Assembly: GCF_034670185.1 (NCBI RefSeq)
Contig: NZ_JAXMNY010000001.1
Coordinates: forward strand, 620,001 to 684,000
Source: Nisaea sp.
GTDB lineage: Bacteria > Pseudomonadota > Alphaproteobacteria > Thalassobaculales > Thalassobaculaceae
Length of the DNA stretch: 64,000 nt
Direction: 5' to 3'
Shown here: piece after piece, positions 18,526 to 27,370 of the stretch
Position numbering within the stretch: the first letter of the stretch is position 1
How the letters are laid out: every line of letters starts with the position of its first letter
The notes under the pieces: model-generated
Databases searched by the model: none
Told to the model about the DNA's origin: nothing
Seen by the model: the letters and a program-made list of their open reading frames with translations, nothing else
Made by a program: the position numbers and the translations under genes

Positions 18526-19683
18526 TCAGAGCGCGATCCCGCGTTTTGAGAGGGAGCGGAAAAGGGCAAGCGCGCCATCCTCCCATTCCGGTAGCGCATC
18601 CGACCGGCCAACCACATTCTCGAGACACCCGAGCCGCGAGCTAGCGATGCGCACAACATCGCCGAGCTTGTGGGTAAAGCCTTCGCCCGGCCGGTCCCGG
18701 TCATCCGTCGGGGCGAACAGCGTGCCAGTATAAAGCACAGCGCCGTCCGGATACTGGTGACTGTCGAACATCTGTTGCGCCAGGTCCTCCGGGTCGCGGC
18801 TGATCACCCGCATGGTGCTGGAACCACTGAGCACATAGCCGTCCGTGCCGGTGACCTCGAGCGACAGGTCCGCGTTGCGGATATCGGTCATGGTGAAATG
18901 ATTGTCCAGAAGGCGGATGAACGGGCCGAGGCTGGCTGATGCGTTGTTGTCCTTGGCCCGGCCGAGCAGCAGGGCGCTGCGACCCTCGAAATCGCGCAGG
19001 TTCACGTCATTGCCGAGGGTGGCGCCGACGATCTTTCCGTCCGGTCCGCAGACCAGCACGACTTCCGGCTCCGGATTGTTCCAGTCCGAGCGTGGGTGCA
19101 GCCCGACCCCGGCGCCGTGCCCGACCGACGACATCGGTTGCGCCTTGGTGAATATCTCCGCGTCGACGCCGAACCCGACTTCGAGATAGGGCGACCAGAG
19201 ATCTTTCTCCAGCAGGGTCTTGCGCAGTTTCATCGCCTCGTCCGAGCCCGGCACGATGGAGAACACATCGTCGCCGATATCCCGGCCAAGCTGAGCCCGG
19301 GCCTCGTCCGCCTTCAGCGGATCGCCCTTGGTCATTTCCTCGACCACGCGCTCGATCATGCTGTTCGGAAAGGTCACTCCGGCTGCCTTGATGGCCTGCA
19401 GGTCGATGGGGGAGAGCAGGCGTGGCCCGGTTGCCTTCGGATCGAAGCTCGTTTCCAGAATGTCGCCGATCTTTCCGATCACCTTGCCTTCGGCGCCGCG
19501 CACGATGCTGGCCGGGCAGGCGGCTTTCAGGGCATGGGTAATGGTCGGGAGGCGGGCGGTGATATCGATGACATCCTCACCGCGCAGGGTGCAGACGGCC
19601 GGACCGTCCGCTGTGGACACCCTGCCCAGCAATGTGGCCTTGTCCAGATCGACCGGCAGATCCCGTGCGATACGATCACTCAT
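18526..19683 (-). CDS. FAH-family dehydratase/hydrolase resembling 2-keto-3-deoxy-xylonate dehydratase (XylX)
   Basis: A 385-residue protein of the fumarylacetoacetate hydrolase family. Acid ligand pattern for the divalent metal is seen around NNPEPEVVLV and in GNDVNLRDFEGRSALLLGRAKDNNAS. The N-terminal half (KATLLGRV, GVTFPNSMIERVVEE, LWSPYLEVGFGVDAEIFTK) is as I remember it in XylX of Caulobacter, which dehydrates 2-keto-3-deoxy-xylonate to 2-oxoglutarate semialdehyde. With the adjacent aldehyde dehydrogenase it would give the last two Weimberg steps. The earlier enzymes (xylose dehydrogenase, xylonate dehydratase) are not in the window, so the pathway is a hypothesis. Confidence 0.82.
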   Translation of the reverse strand: MSDRIARDLPVDLDKATLLGRVSTADGPAVCTLRGEDVIDITARLPTITHALKAACPASIVRGAEGKVIGKIGDILETSFDPKATGPRLLSPIDLQAIKAAGVTFPNSMIERVVEEMTKGDPLKADEARAQLGRDIGDDVFSIVPGSDEAMKLRKTLLEKDLWSPYLEVGFGVDAEIFTKAQPMSSVGHGAGVGLHPRSDWNNPEPEVVLVCGPDGKIVGATLGNDVNLRDFEGRSALLLGRAKDNNASASLGPFIRLLDNHFTMTDIRNADLSLEVTGTDGYVLSGSSTMRVISRDPEDLAQQMFDSHQYPDGAVLYTGTLFAPTDDRDRPGEGFTHKLGDVVRIASSRLGCLENVVGRSDALPEWEDGALALFRSLSKRGIAL

Positions 19684-20568
19684 CTCTCAACTCCTCCCAT
19701 AGCCGGCGCCTCGTGCTTCTTCCGGCACAGCGGCCCGGTGAATATTCGCTCGGGCAAAATATTGCCTCTCTGGGATACAAAATACCAGAGAAATGAAAGC
19801 CTGTTCCGCATCGTGGAGTGCGCACTTTGTCGCAGACCGCCTCGGGTCTCTGAAATGCTGAGTCGCACGCTACGTGAAGTTCGGATGGTTTTCGAGGGGG
19901 GATTGGTTTGCCATGCAGAGAGCGCAATTCGGGGGGTCCTAAAGATTTTTCTTGCATCTGAAGCCGCAACGTGGCTTTTTTCGGGAAGTGCGCTGCGCGT
20001 AGATGGTGAGTTTCTCGTCAGCAGCGTCAATTCTAGCAATACGTCGTATCGATCGTTGCCAGAACGCCCAACAGGGCAGATTAACAATACGGCAGCTGAT
20101 CTACGCAAGCTTCCAGAACAGAAAAGGGTCATCTTCCGCTGCCAGTTTGGCGCGATTTGGGGGTGACCGGTGAAAGAGCCTACTTGAAACAGTTTAACGA
20201 CCTTGGCCAAGCCAAGTCCCACCTTCGAGCCGATACAGCCGAAGGACACAGCATTCCCACTCCAACTCCCATTCAGGACGAAGTGACCCCTGCCATGCAG
20301 GCGGCTGAGCGCGTTCAGCATCAGGCTGACGCGATCAAGAGCTCGTCCCCGATTCAATCCCGGCGGTCCGTTTTGGGCCCGCGCCGTATTGAAAAGAATG
20401 CGCGACGTACCGACATGTCGGGCGAACGCACACCTGGCCCCGATGCTCCGACGGCGGGACTTTTCCGCATGTTGGGCAATATCGGTGCCACAACACCAGC
20501 TGTCCCCGCCTGAAGGCGGCAACAGGAACGACTACCAGACTACAACGATCAGTATAAGGAATATGATC
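19684..20568. other. 885-bp region without a supported gene
   Basis: Between the FAH-family gene and csp no frame gives a protein with a ribosome-binding site, a recognisable motif or family resemblance; open frames on both strands are low-complexity and Arg/Ser-rich. Composition around 19780-20120 is more AT-rich than the flanks. The right part probably contains the csp promoter and the long structured 5' leader usual for cold-shock mRNAs, but no defined element could be drawn. Confidence 0.5.
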
Positions 20569-20778
20569 ATGGCTACAGGTACAGTGAAATGGTTCAACAC
20601 CACCAAGGGTTATGGCTTCATTCAGCCGGATGATGGCAGCAACGACGTGTTCGTTCACGCCACTGCCGTTGAGCGTGCAGGCATGCACGGCCTGAACGAA
20701 GGCGACAAGATCAGCTACGACATCGAAGAAGACCGCCAGCGCGGCAAGTCTTCCGCTGCTAACCTGAAAATGGTCTAA
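20569..20778 (+). CDS. Cold-shock protein (CspA family)
   Basis: A 69-residue single cold-shock domain. The RNP1 and RNP2 motifs are [10 protein letters not shown] and DVFVHATAV, and the start is [14 protein letters not shown]. The ATG at 20569 has AAGGA 8 bp upstream; an ATG 6 bp earlier (MIMATG) is too close to it. The protein binds single-stranded RNA or DNA as a chaperone or antiterminator; constitutive and cold-induced members cannot be told apart by sequence. Confidence 0.95.
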   Translation: MATGTVKWFNTTKGYGFIQPDDGSNDVFVHATAVERAGMHGLNEGDKISYDIEEDRQRGKSSAANLKMV

Positions 20779-20886
20779 GCCAGACCTTTTCAGATATATC
20801 CCGGGCGGCATTGTTCACCAGAACAGCGCCCCCGGGGCGGCCTTTCGGAATGCGGTTCACTGAGCCTCTTGCGTGACGGTCTGAAG

Positions 20887-20918
20887 AACGCCAATCCATT
20901 TTATGGGTTGGCGTTTTT
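20887..20918 (+). terminator. Rho-independent terminator downstream of csp
   Basis: Arms AACGCCAA (20887-20894) and TTGGCGTT (20908-20915) with extra partial pairing (CCA/TGG) inside, followed by a T run on the + strand. It lies about 110 bp after the csp stop and 10 bp before the end of the convergent EamA gene. Confidence 0.75.
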
Positions 20919-20927
20919 CGTTTTCGG

Positions 20928-21824
20928 TCAGCTTCCGCTGCGCACAACCCGTTCGCGGTGGAAGGTGTAGATGCCGCTGGCGACGACGATGGTGGCGCCG
21001 ATGATTGTCGCCAGGTCCGGCAGATCGTCGTAGATCAGGTATCCCCACAGCACCGCCCAGGGCAGCATCAGGTAGTTCAGCGGCTGGAGCACGCTTGCCG
21101 GGGCGAGGGACAGGGCCTTGATCAGCAACCCGTGGCCTGTCAGGCCGATCACACCAATCCCGGCCATCAGGGCGAGCCCCTGCCAGTCCGGCGTGATCCA
21201 GAAGAACGGGCCGATGCAGGTCATCGAGACGAGCCCGGTGATACCCGTGTAGAGCACCGTCGTGCTGGCGTTGTCGTAACGGGCGGCCTTGCGCGTCAGG
21301 ACTTGGTAGAGGGCGAAGAGGGCAATGCCGAACAGCGGCACCAGCAACATCGCATCGAAGGCGGCGAAGCCCGGCCGGATGATGATCATGACGCCAATTG
21401 CACCGACACCGATCGCACTCCAGCGCCTGATCCCGACCTGCTCCCGCAGGAAGGGCACGGAAAGGGCGGTGGTGATCAACGGGCCGGCGGCAGCGATGGC
21501 CTGGACATCCGCCAGTGGCAGGTTGCGCAGGGCCACGATGAAGACAAGAATTTCGCCAGCCAGCAGGAACCCGCGAGTGAGCTGCAGGAGCGGCGCGCGG
21601 GAGGCGAAAACACGACGGCCGCGTTTGTGCAGGCCATGCGCCAGGGTGACGCTGGCGAACACCATGTAGCGCACCCAGAGAATTTGCGGCGCCGGGTAGA
21701 TCTGCGCTGCCATCTTGGTCAGCGTGTCCATCACCGAGAAGGCGAAGGTGACGGCGAACATGATACCGACACCGGCGCGCGTGCCGTCTGCGTCCTCGGG
21801 CGCTCCGAAACGATCCGTCGTCAT
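20928..21824 (-). CDS. EamA/DMT family transporter
   Basis: A 298-residue inner-membrane protein with ten predicted helices in two EamA repeats, first about 18-140 and second about 155-290. GVGIMFAVTFAFSVMDTLTK is the first helix and LLVPLFGIALFALYQVLTRKAA starts the second repeat. Conserved features are ILWVRYMVF and LPLADVQAIAAAGPLITTALSVPFLREQVG. DMT members export metabolites; the substrate is not predictable. It is monocistronic and followed head-on by csp. Confidence 0.9.
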   Translation of the reverse strand: MTTDRFGAPEDADGTRAGVGIMFAVTFAFSVMDTLTKMAAQIYPAPQILWVRYMVFASVTLAHGLHKRGRRVFASRAPLLQLTRGFLLAGEILVFIVALRNLPLADVQAIAAAGPLITTALSVPFLREQVGIRRWSAIGVGAIGVMIIIRPGFAAFDAMLLVPLFGIALFALYQVLTRKAARYDNASTTVLYTGITGLVSMTCIGPFFWITPDWQGLALMAGIGVIGLTGHGLLIKALSLAPASVLQPLNYLMLPWAVLWGYLIYDDLPDLATIIGATIVVASGIYTFHRERVVRSGS

Positions 21825-21951
21825 GTCTCAGCCGCGCCCTCTGCCGGTGTTGCACGATCCCGAATGCCGTGCCGATTCCGGAGGGAGTCAATTGACAGGG
21901 ATCGCCGCCCGCTGTCCAGCGCAATGGCGGGCGGCGAAGAGCGGTGCGCCG

Positions 21952-22992
21952 TCAGACCGTGGCGACTGGGGTGGCGGGCGAGCCGACGACGCCCGGCAGG
22001 CGAAGCGGCGGCGCTGTCAGCAGGAAGCGCGAGCGGTTCTGGGCGCGCAGCCACAGCGCCAGGTCGTGCAGGTACCACAGCTCGCCAAGATGGACGCCCA
22101 GCTTGAAGATGCAATGGTGGTGCAGCGGCATGAACACCGTCGCGTCCTCCGGCAACGGCGCGTGCGGATCCTCGACGCCGTAATTATCCGCGATCAGGAC
22201 CGAGAGACCGCTATCGGTGATCCAGTTCAGCAGGCGCTCGTCCCGGCCGTCCAGCACGCAGCAGGCATGCAGCAGCGTGTCTTCGTCCGGCTCCTTGTTC
22301 ATGTCCATGATGACCTTGCTGAAGGCGGTATGCAGCAGCACCATGTCGCCTTTCTCGACGACGACCTTGTCCGCTTCCATGATCTGCATGAGCTGGTCGT
22401 AACCGACATAGGTCCGTTCCCGGCCGAGATGCTTCTCGAGATCAATCAGCACGCCGCGGCCCTGCACGCAGGTCTCGGCCATGTTCTCGATGCCGAGCCG
22501 CTTGGCGTCGGTGCCTTCGAAGCGGGTATGCTCGCTCCCCGGCTGCTCGCTGGTCGGCCCGGTGATGTGCTCGCCGCCGCGCCAGCCGTTGTAATAGACG
22601 ATCTCCGCCTCGCCATCGCCATCCGCATCGAAGCGCGCGCCGATATGACAGAGGCTGTCCCACTGGGTCGAGTATTGCAGGCAGAGCAGCACCGCGTCGT
22701 CGGAGATGACATCCACCAAGCGTTCGTCGTTGAGGCTGAGCGGGAAGTTGAAATTCGCCAGCCCGCCACGTGCCGTCGCGAAATGTCGGGGCGGGAAGCG
22801 CCGCGGGTTGAGCAGGCGCTTGCCCGGATAATCCAGCGGCAGGGACAGGCAGAACGTCTCGCCGGTCTGCACCTCGGCCGCACCTTGGCGAACCTTCTCG
22901 GCCGTCAGCAGGTTGATCCGGCCCTTCTCATCATCCGCCCCGAAATCTCCCCAGGTCGACCCCTCGGGACGGTTCTTCCACCGCTTGCTCAT
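21952..22992 (-). CDS. Cyclase family protein (kynurenine-formamidase-like metal hydrolase)
   Basis: A 346-residue member of the cyclase (PF04199) superfamily. YSTQWDSLCHIGARFD replaces the common HxGTHxDxPxH metal block, and GRGVLIDLEKHLG, VEKGDMVLLHT and LHHHCIFKLGVHLGELWYL are the other conserved segments. These enzymes hydrolyse N-formylkynurenine, isatin or related compounds; this long subtype with N-terminal WGDFGADDEKGRINLLT is frequent in environmental bacteria and mostly uncharacterised. A 127-bp gap separates it from the EamA gene, so co-transcription is possible. Confidence 0.85.
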   Translation of the reverse strand: MSKRWKNRPEGSTWGDFGADDEKGRINLLTAEKVRQGAAEVQTGETFCLSLPLDYPGKRLLNPRRFPPRHFATARGGLANFNFPLSLNDERLVDVISDDAVLLCLQYSTQWDSLCHIGARFDADGDGEAEIVYYNGWRGGEHITGPTSEQPGSEHTRFEGTDAKRLGIENMAETCVQGRGVLIDLEKHLGRERTYVGYDQLMQIMEADKVVVEKGDMVLLHTAFSKVIMDMNKEPDEDTLLHACCVLDGRDERLLNWITDSGLSVLIADNYGVEDPHAPLPEDATVFMPLHHHCIFKLGVHLGELWYLHDLALWLRAQNRSRFLLTAPPLRLPGVVGSPATPVATV

Positions 22993-23205
22993 GGTTTCCT
23001 CGCCGTTGTTTCTTGTTTATGTGCGCCGGTCGGGCGCGAGGTGGGAAGAGTGTCGGGCGGTGCGGGCGGTATGGCAAGAGCAGGAGCATTGCTGAATTAG
23101 TGCAATTTCATTTTGCGGACGCCACCGATCCATTGCGGACCTTCTTGAATGAAGTATCGTGTCTTTCTAACTCCAGTTGCGTAACCGCAGAGAAAGAGTT
23201 CCACC

Positions 23206-24141
23206 GTGGCGGACGAACTATACGAGGTGCTGGGCGTCTCCAAAGACGCATCCAGCGATGACATCAAGAAAGCCTATCGAAAGCTGGCGAAGAAGTATCA
23301 TCCGGACCTCAATCCCGGCGACAAGGCGGCTGAGGAGACGTTCAAAAAGCTTCAGGCCGCCAACAACCTGTTGTCCGATCCGGAAAAGCGGAAACAGTAC
23401 GATGCCGGTGAGATCGATGCCGAAGGGAACGAGACCCAACGGCACTATTACCGGGATTATGCCGGGGCGGGCGGGGACCATGCTTACAGGTCGAGCGCGG
23501 GGTACGAGGATATCAACGACGTCTTCTCGGATCTTTTCCGCGCTCATGCCCAGCGTGGTGGGCAGGGTGGCGCCCAGAGGGGTGACGGCGCCGACTTCCG
23601 CATGCGTGGCGGCGATGCCCGGTACTCGATAGAAGTCCCTTTTCTGGAAGCCGTGAACGGCGCGAAAAAGCGTGTCACCATGCCGAACGGCAAGGCGCTG
23701 GATATCGGTATTCCGGCGGGCGTGCATGAAGGCCAGATTCTCCGGCTCCGCGGCCAGGGCATGCCGGGATATGGCGGGGGGCCGGCTGGCGATGCCTATG
23801 TCGAGATTCACATCGCGGCGCATCCCGGGTTCCGCCGCCACGGCAACAACATCCATTCAGACCTTCCCATCGCCCTGCATGAAGCGGTTCTCGGCGCCAA
23901 GGTCCGGGTGCCGACCGTGACGGGCGCCGTGACGATGAGTGTTCCGGCCGGCTCCAACAGCGGTGACACCTTGCGGCTGCGCGGAAAGGGCGTGCCTGCT
24001 GCAAAAGGACGCGCGGCGGGCGATCAGGTGGTGACGCTGCGTGTGCAATTGCCGAAGAAGCCGGACGAGGAGCTGAAGAGTTTCCTTGAGGAATGGGCGA
24101 AGACCCATGCCTACGATCCGCGCGCCGAGAAGGAGGGCTGA
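23206..24141 (+). CDS. cbpA: DnaJ C-terminal domain chaperone CbpA-like
   Basis: A 311-residue type II J-protein. The J-domain occupies residues 1-68 with the HPD tripeptide in [11 protein letters not shown] Gly-rich linker (about 80-130) precedes two C-terminal beta domains (about 138-300) without a zinc-finger region. The start is GTG at 23206. It stimulates DnaK and may bind DNA as CbpA does. The adjacent cbpM, 3 bp downstream, strongly supports CbpA over DnaJ. Confidence 0.92.
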   Translation: MADELYEVLGVSKDASSDDIKKAYRKLAKKYHPDLNPGDKAAEETFKKLQAANNLLSDPEKRKQYDAGEIDAEGNETQRHYYRDYAGAGGDHAYRSSAGYEDINDVFSDLFRAHAQRGGQGGAQRGDGADFRMRGGDARYSIEVPFLEAVNGAKKRVTMPNGKALDIGIPAGVHEGQILRLRGQGMPGYGGGPAGDAYVEIHIAAHPGFRRHGNNIHSDLPIALHEAVLGAKVRVPTVTGAVTMSVPAGSNSGDTLRLRGKGVPAAKGRAAGDQVVTLRVQLPKKPDEELKSFLEEWAKTHAYDPRAEKEG

Positions 24142-24144
24142 GAC

Positions 24145-24465
24145 ATGCGGGAAGAAGCAGAAATCCTTGGCCTGTTTTCCGGACTTCGGCGCGAGACGCT
24201 TCACGTCTGGATCGAGCGCGGCTGGCTGGCGCCAACGCGCGGCGGTGACGGATACCGTTTTCAGGAAATCGACGTGGCCCGGCTGCGTCTGATTGTCGAA
24301 TTCCGTACCGATCTGGCACTGGACGATGACGCTCTGGACGTCGTCCTGCCGCTGCTCGATCAGGTGCACGGCTTGCGCCGCGAGCTGCACCGTCTTGCCG
24401 ACGCGGTCAATGCCCAGCCGCAGGACGTGCAGGCGCGGATCTCGGCGCATCTTGAGGAAAACTGA
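24145..24465 (+). CDS. cbpM: CbpM-like chaperone modulator (MerR_2 fold)
   Basis: A 106-residue protein with a MerR-like winged helix (LRRETLHVWIERGWLAPTRGGDGYRFQEIDVARLRLI) and a C-terminal helix pair. CbpM binds the J-domain of CbpA and inhibits it; family size and pairing fit. It starts 3 bp after cbpA and is certainly co-transcribed with it. Confidence 0.88.
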   Translation: MREEAEILGLFSGLRRETLHVWIERGWLAPTRGGDGYRFQEIDVARLRLIVEFRTDLALDDDALDVVLPLLDQVHGLRRELHRLADAVNAQPQDVQARISAHLEEN

Positions 24466-24513
24466 GAGACGCCGAGTCGGTAAAACAGGGCGTTAAACCG
24501 CCGATAGCGCGGC

Positions 24514-25314
24514 TCAGCCCTGCTTGCCGTTGAGCATTACTGCGTTGCGTGCGCCCGCGATTTCCGCCCAGTGCGCGAGATCGGGCTCGGTCATCAGGCT
24601 TGACGGCGGGCGACAGGGCCGGAAGTTCCCGTACCGGTCCTCGCCCCGCACCAGCATCGCGGCCATGTTGCCGCCCTCGGTCTGACGGGCATGGGCCGGA
24701 ATGTAGCGAATGGCGAGGCCGATGCGGCGGTCGTCGGTCCGGTTCGGGTGGGAGGCGTGGAAGACACGGCCGTGATGGATCGACATCTGGCCGGGCATCA
24801 ACTCCGCCTCGGTCGCGTCGCGCTCGTCCACCTTCACGGCGACTTCCTGACCGCGGGTCAGCAGATTGTCCTCGGCGAACGTGTCGCTGTGGTCCACCTG
24901 CCGGTCCTGCGAGCCGGCCACGAACCGCATGCAGCCGCTCTCCTTTGTCGCCGGCGACAGGGCAACCCAGGCGGTCACCTCTTCCTCGGTCTCCAGGCCC
25001 CAGTAATGCAGGTCCTGATGCCAGGAGACGAAGCTCTTGGTATTCGCATCCTTGATGAAGAACGGCGCGTCGAGCACCAGCAGGTCCGGCCCCAGGATCT
25101 CCGCGATGACGTCGGTGATTTCCGGGCGCCGGGTGATCTCGTCGACGAAGGGCAGGGCGAGGTTCGGATAGCGCCTGAGGATCTTGCGGAAGCTCTTGTC
25201 GGCGCCGTGCTTGGCCTCGGCGTCTTCCAGTTGCCTGCGATAGTCCGCCGCGTCCTCCGCCGACATCACGGTGATCGGGCAGACGAAACCGTCGCGTTCG
25301 AATGCTGCTTTCAT
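24514..25314 (-). CDS. Phytanoyl-CoA dioxygenase (PhyH) family protein, copy 2 of tandem
   Basis: A 266-residue Fe(II)/2-oxoglutarate oxygenase. The double-stranded beta-helix carries HxD in SWHQDLHYWG (near residue 100) and the distal His in HHGRVFHASHPN (near 197). The Arg of RRIGLAIRYIP would bind 2-oxoglutarate. The start at 25314 (MKAAFERDGFV) matches the family; the frame is open 18 codons further. It lies 7 bp after its paralogue on the same strand, so the two are one operon. Substrate unknown. Confidence 0.88.
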   Translation of the reverse strand: MKAAFERDGFVCPITVMSAEDAADYRRQLEDAEAKHGADKSFRKILRRYPNLALPFVDEITRRPEITDVIAEILGPDLLVLDAPFFIKDANTKSFVSWHQDLHYWGLETEEEVTAWVALSPATKESGCMRFVAGSQDRQVDHSDTFAEDNLLTRGQEVAVKVDERDATEAELMPGQMSIHHGRVFHASHPNRTDDRRIGLAIRYIPAHARQTEGGNMAAMLVRGEDRYGNFRPCRPPSSLMTEPDLAHWAEIAGARNAVMLNGKQG

Positions 25315-25321
25315 TGTCCTC

Positions 25322-26245
25322 TCACGCTCCGACTTTCTCGCGGGCGGTGAACGCGCTGCGGGCGCCACCGGATTTCTGTGTTTTGAAGATCGATCCTGCG
25401 TCCGGGGCAGGCGGGAGCGGCAGGCGCATTGGCACCGCCTCCGCGCGCGGCTCGGTGGTCATGCTGCCGGTGATGACGCTGTCCGCGAAATGGTCCCAGA
25501 GTACCTGCCCGCCACCGGACGCGATCTTCCCGTAACTGGCCGAACCGACCAGCGGCCAGGCGTCGGCGGCGCGGCATTCGTAGAACAGGATCAGCCGGTT
25601 ACGGTTGGAGAGGTTCGGAGCCGAGCCGTGCAACGTGCGGACATGATGCACGGTCATCGACCCCGCCTTGCCGGTTAGCGTCACGGCCTTGTCGCGCTCG
25701 AACAGCGGGTCCTCCGGGTCGACTGCCCCGCAGAACAATCCGCTCTCGGCGGAATGGTGCGAGAGCACCGGGCCTTTATGCGTGCCCGGGATCACCTGCA
25801 GCGGCCCGTTCGCCTCGTCCACATCCTCCAGCATCAGCCCGAAGGCCAGCATGTCGTCGTTCGAATGCGGGTAGAAGGCCCAGTCCTGATGCCATTCGAC
25901 AGCCGCGCCGCCGACCGGCGCCTTGGTGTTGAGCTTGCTGGTCTGGATCATGGCGTCCGGGCCGAGCAGGGCGGTCAGGACCTCCGTCATGCGGGAGTTT
26001 TTCAGCACGTCCCAGTAGTATGGATCCTGCTTGTGCGGGAGTTTGATCCGGGTGAGGCGGGGCCGTTCCGCCGAATGGCCCTCGTCGAGGTCGAAGACGT
26101 CGTCGCTCTTGCTGACGGCGCGGGACTTCTCGATCAGCGCGTAGGTGATTTCCCGCAGCCTGGCGAGCTGCTCAGCGCTCACCGCATCCTCGACCATGAG
26201 GTAGCCGTTCTCGCGATAGAACGCGATATCGTCCGCATTCAGCAT
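25322..26245 (-). CDS. Phytanoyl-CoA dioxygenase (PhyH) family protein, copy 1 of tandem
   Basis: A 307-residue Fe(II)/2-oxoglutarate oxygenase. It starts MLNADDIAFYRENGYLMVEDAV, a standard PhyH N-terminus. Metal ligands are in EWHQDWAFYPHSNDD (HxD) and VHHVRTLHGSAPNLSNRNR (distal His, then Arg). Identity to the downstream copy is low except at these sites, so the two probably act on different steps or substrates. Family members hydroxylate lipids, ectoine or siderophore precursors; nothing nearby identifies the compound. Confidence 0.88.
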   Translation of the reverse strand: MLNADDIAFYRENGYLMVEDAVSAEQLARLREITYALIEKSRAVSKSDDVFDLDEGHSAERPRLTRIKLPHKQDPYYWDVLKNSRMTEVLTALLGPDAMIQTSKLNTKAPVGGAAVEWHQDWAFYPHSNDDMLAFGLMLEDVDEANGPLQVIPGTHKGPVLSHHSAESGLFCGAVDPEDPLFERDKAVTLTGKAGSMTVHHVRTLHGSAPNLSNRNRLILFYECRAADAWPLVGSASYGKIASGGGQVLWDHFADSVITGSMTTEPRAEAVPMRLPLPPAPDAGSIFKTQKSGGARSAFTAREKVGA

Positions 26246-26563
26246 CGGTATGTCCTCCCGTTATTTCGCCGGAAGATGGAAGCCGACCGGCGCGCGTTTC
26301 TTGTTTGAAGGGAAGTATGCCCCGGAAAACCCGCGCGGGAACCGCGATTTTGGCCGGACTGCGCTTGCGATCGGTCAGTAATCCGATGGGAGAGGAGCCC
26401 CCGATTGCCATTCTATGAAATCGGCCTCGGCACCGGGCTGGTATCCGGACCAGTATCACGCTCGGGCGACTCCACCGCCTCGATCAATCACGGGAATTCG
26501 GTCTCGGGCGATTGTGAATGGTGCTCCCCGTTTGATGGGGCCAATTGAAGTAAGGGTTTGAAA
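26246..26563. other. 318-bp intergenic region between divergent genes
   Basis: It separates the PhyH pair (minus) from the quinone-reductase-like gene (plus) and must contain both promoters. No convincing -35/-10 pair, operator or small gene was recognised. Confidence 0.5.
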
Positions 26564-27340
26564 ATGAAAGCACATATCGTACTCGCGCATCCCGAACCCA
26601 AATCCTTCAATGCGCATATGGCGGCGCTTGCGCGGGATACCCTGCAGGACAGAGGGTGGGAGGTATCCACGACCGATCTCTATGCGATGGGGTTCGATCC
26701 TTGCGAGCGTGCTTCGCATTATCAGGATGTTTCCGATGCCGGGCGTTTCGATGCCCAGGCCGAACAGCGCCATGCATCGGACAATAAAACCCTGCCGCCG
26801 GAAGTGCGTCATGAACTCGATCTGCTGGACCAGTCGGATCTGGTGATCCTGCAATATCCGATGTGGTGGCACATGCCGCCGGCCATCCTGAAGGGATGGT
26901 TCGACCGTGTGTTTGTGTACGGCGACGTCTATTCCAGTCAGCGAAAGATAGAGAACGGACGGTTCTTCGGGAAAAAGGCGATGCTTTCCTTGACCGTGGC
27001 GCCAAGCCGGGACGCCTATGCCTTCGATGGCCGGTGCGGTGAGATTGGCCTGCAGCTCTGGCCGATCAATTTCTCGCTCACCTATGTCGGCTTTTCCGCG
27101 CTTGAGCCGCAGGTGACCTATGGCGTGACGTCGGGGGCTTTCAATGCGCGGCCAGAGGATCACGAAGAGCGGCTGCAAAAGGCGCAGGACGATTATGTAA
27201 GGCGCCTGCAAAACATCGAGAACGAAGCGGAAATGCCGTTCAACACCATGTCGGATTGGGGCGAGGATGGCCGGATCAAAGCCTCCGCACCGTCTCACAG
27301 CCCGTTCATTCGCCACAGTGAGCGGCTGGACTACAGCTGA
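26564..27340 (+). CDS. NAD(P)H dehydrogenase (quinone), flavodoxin-like fold
   Basis: A 258-residue protein of the NQO1/KefF/MdaB group. The FMN or FAD phosphate loop is in AHPEPKSFNAHM. The conserved core is LDQSDLVILQYPMWWHMPPAILKGWFDRVF, followed by GKKAMLSLTVAP. The ATG at 26564 is preferred over a TTG two codons upstream; TAAGGG lies 7 bp before it. It would reduce quinones or similar electrophiles by two electrons. It converges with the MFS gene. Confidence 0.9.
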   Translation: MKAHIVLAHPEPKSFNAHMAALARDTLQDRGWEVSTTDLYAMGFDPCERASHYQDVSDAGRFDAQAEQRHASDNKTLPPEVRHELDLLDQSDLVILQYPMWWHMPPAILKGWFDRVFVYGDVYSSQRKIENGRFFGKKAMLSLTVAPSRDAYAFDGRCGEIGLQLWPINFSLTYVGFSALEPQVTYGVTSGAFNARPEDHEERLQKAQDDYVRRLQNIENEAEMPFNTMSDWGEDGRIKASAPSHSPFIRHSERLDYS

Positions 27341-27370
27341 ATTGGGTTCTGCGTTCGCTCCCAAGCAGGT

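Noticed and set aside
20157..20513. Plus-strand ORF (118 codons) just before csp
   Set aside because: Starts at TTG without a ribosome-binding site and gives low-complexity sequence; more likely csp leader.
19680..20522. Long minus-strand ORF (280 codons) across the region upstream of csp
   Set aside because: Ser/Arg-rich, no motif and no start signal; it overlaps the likely csp leader and promoter.
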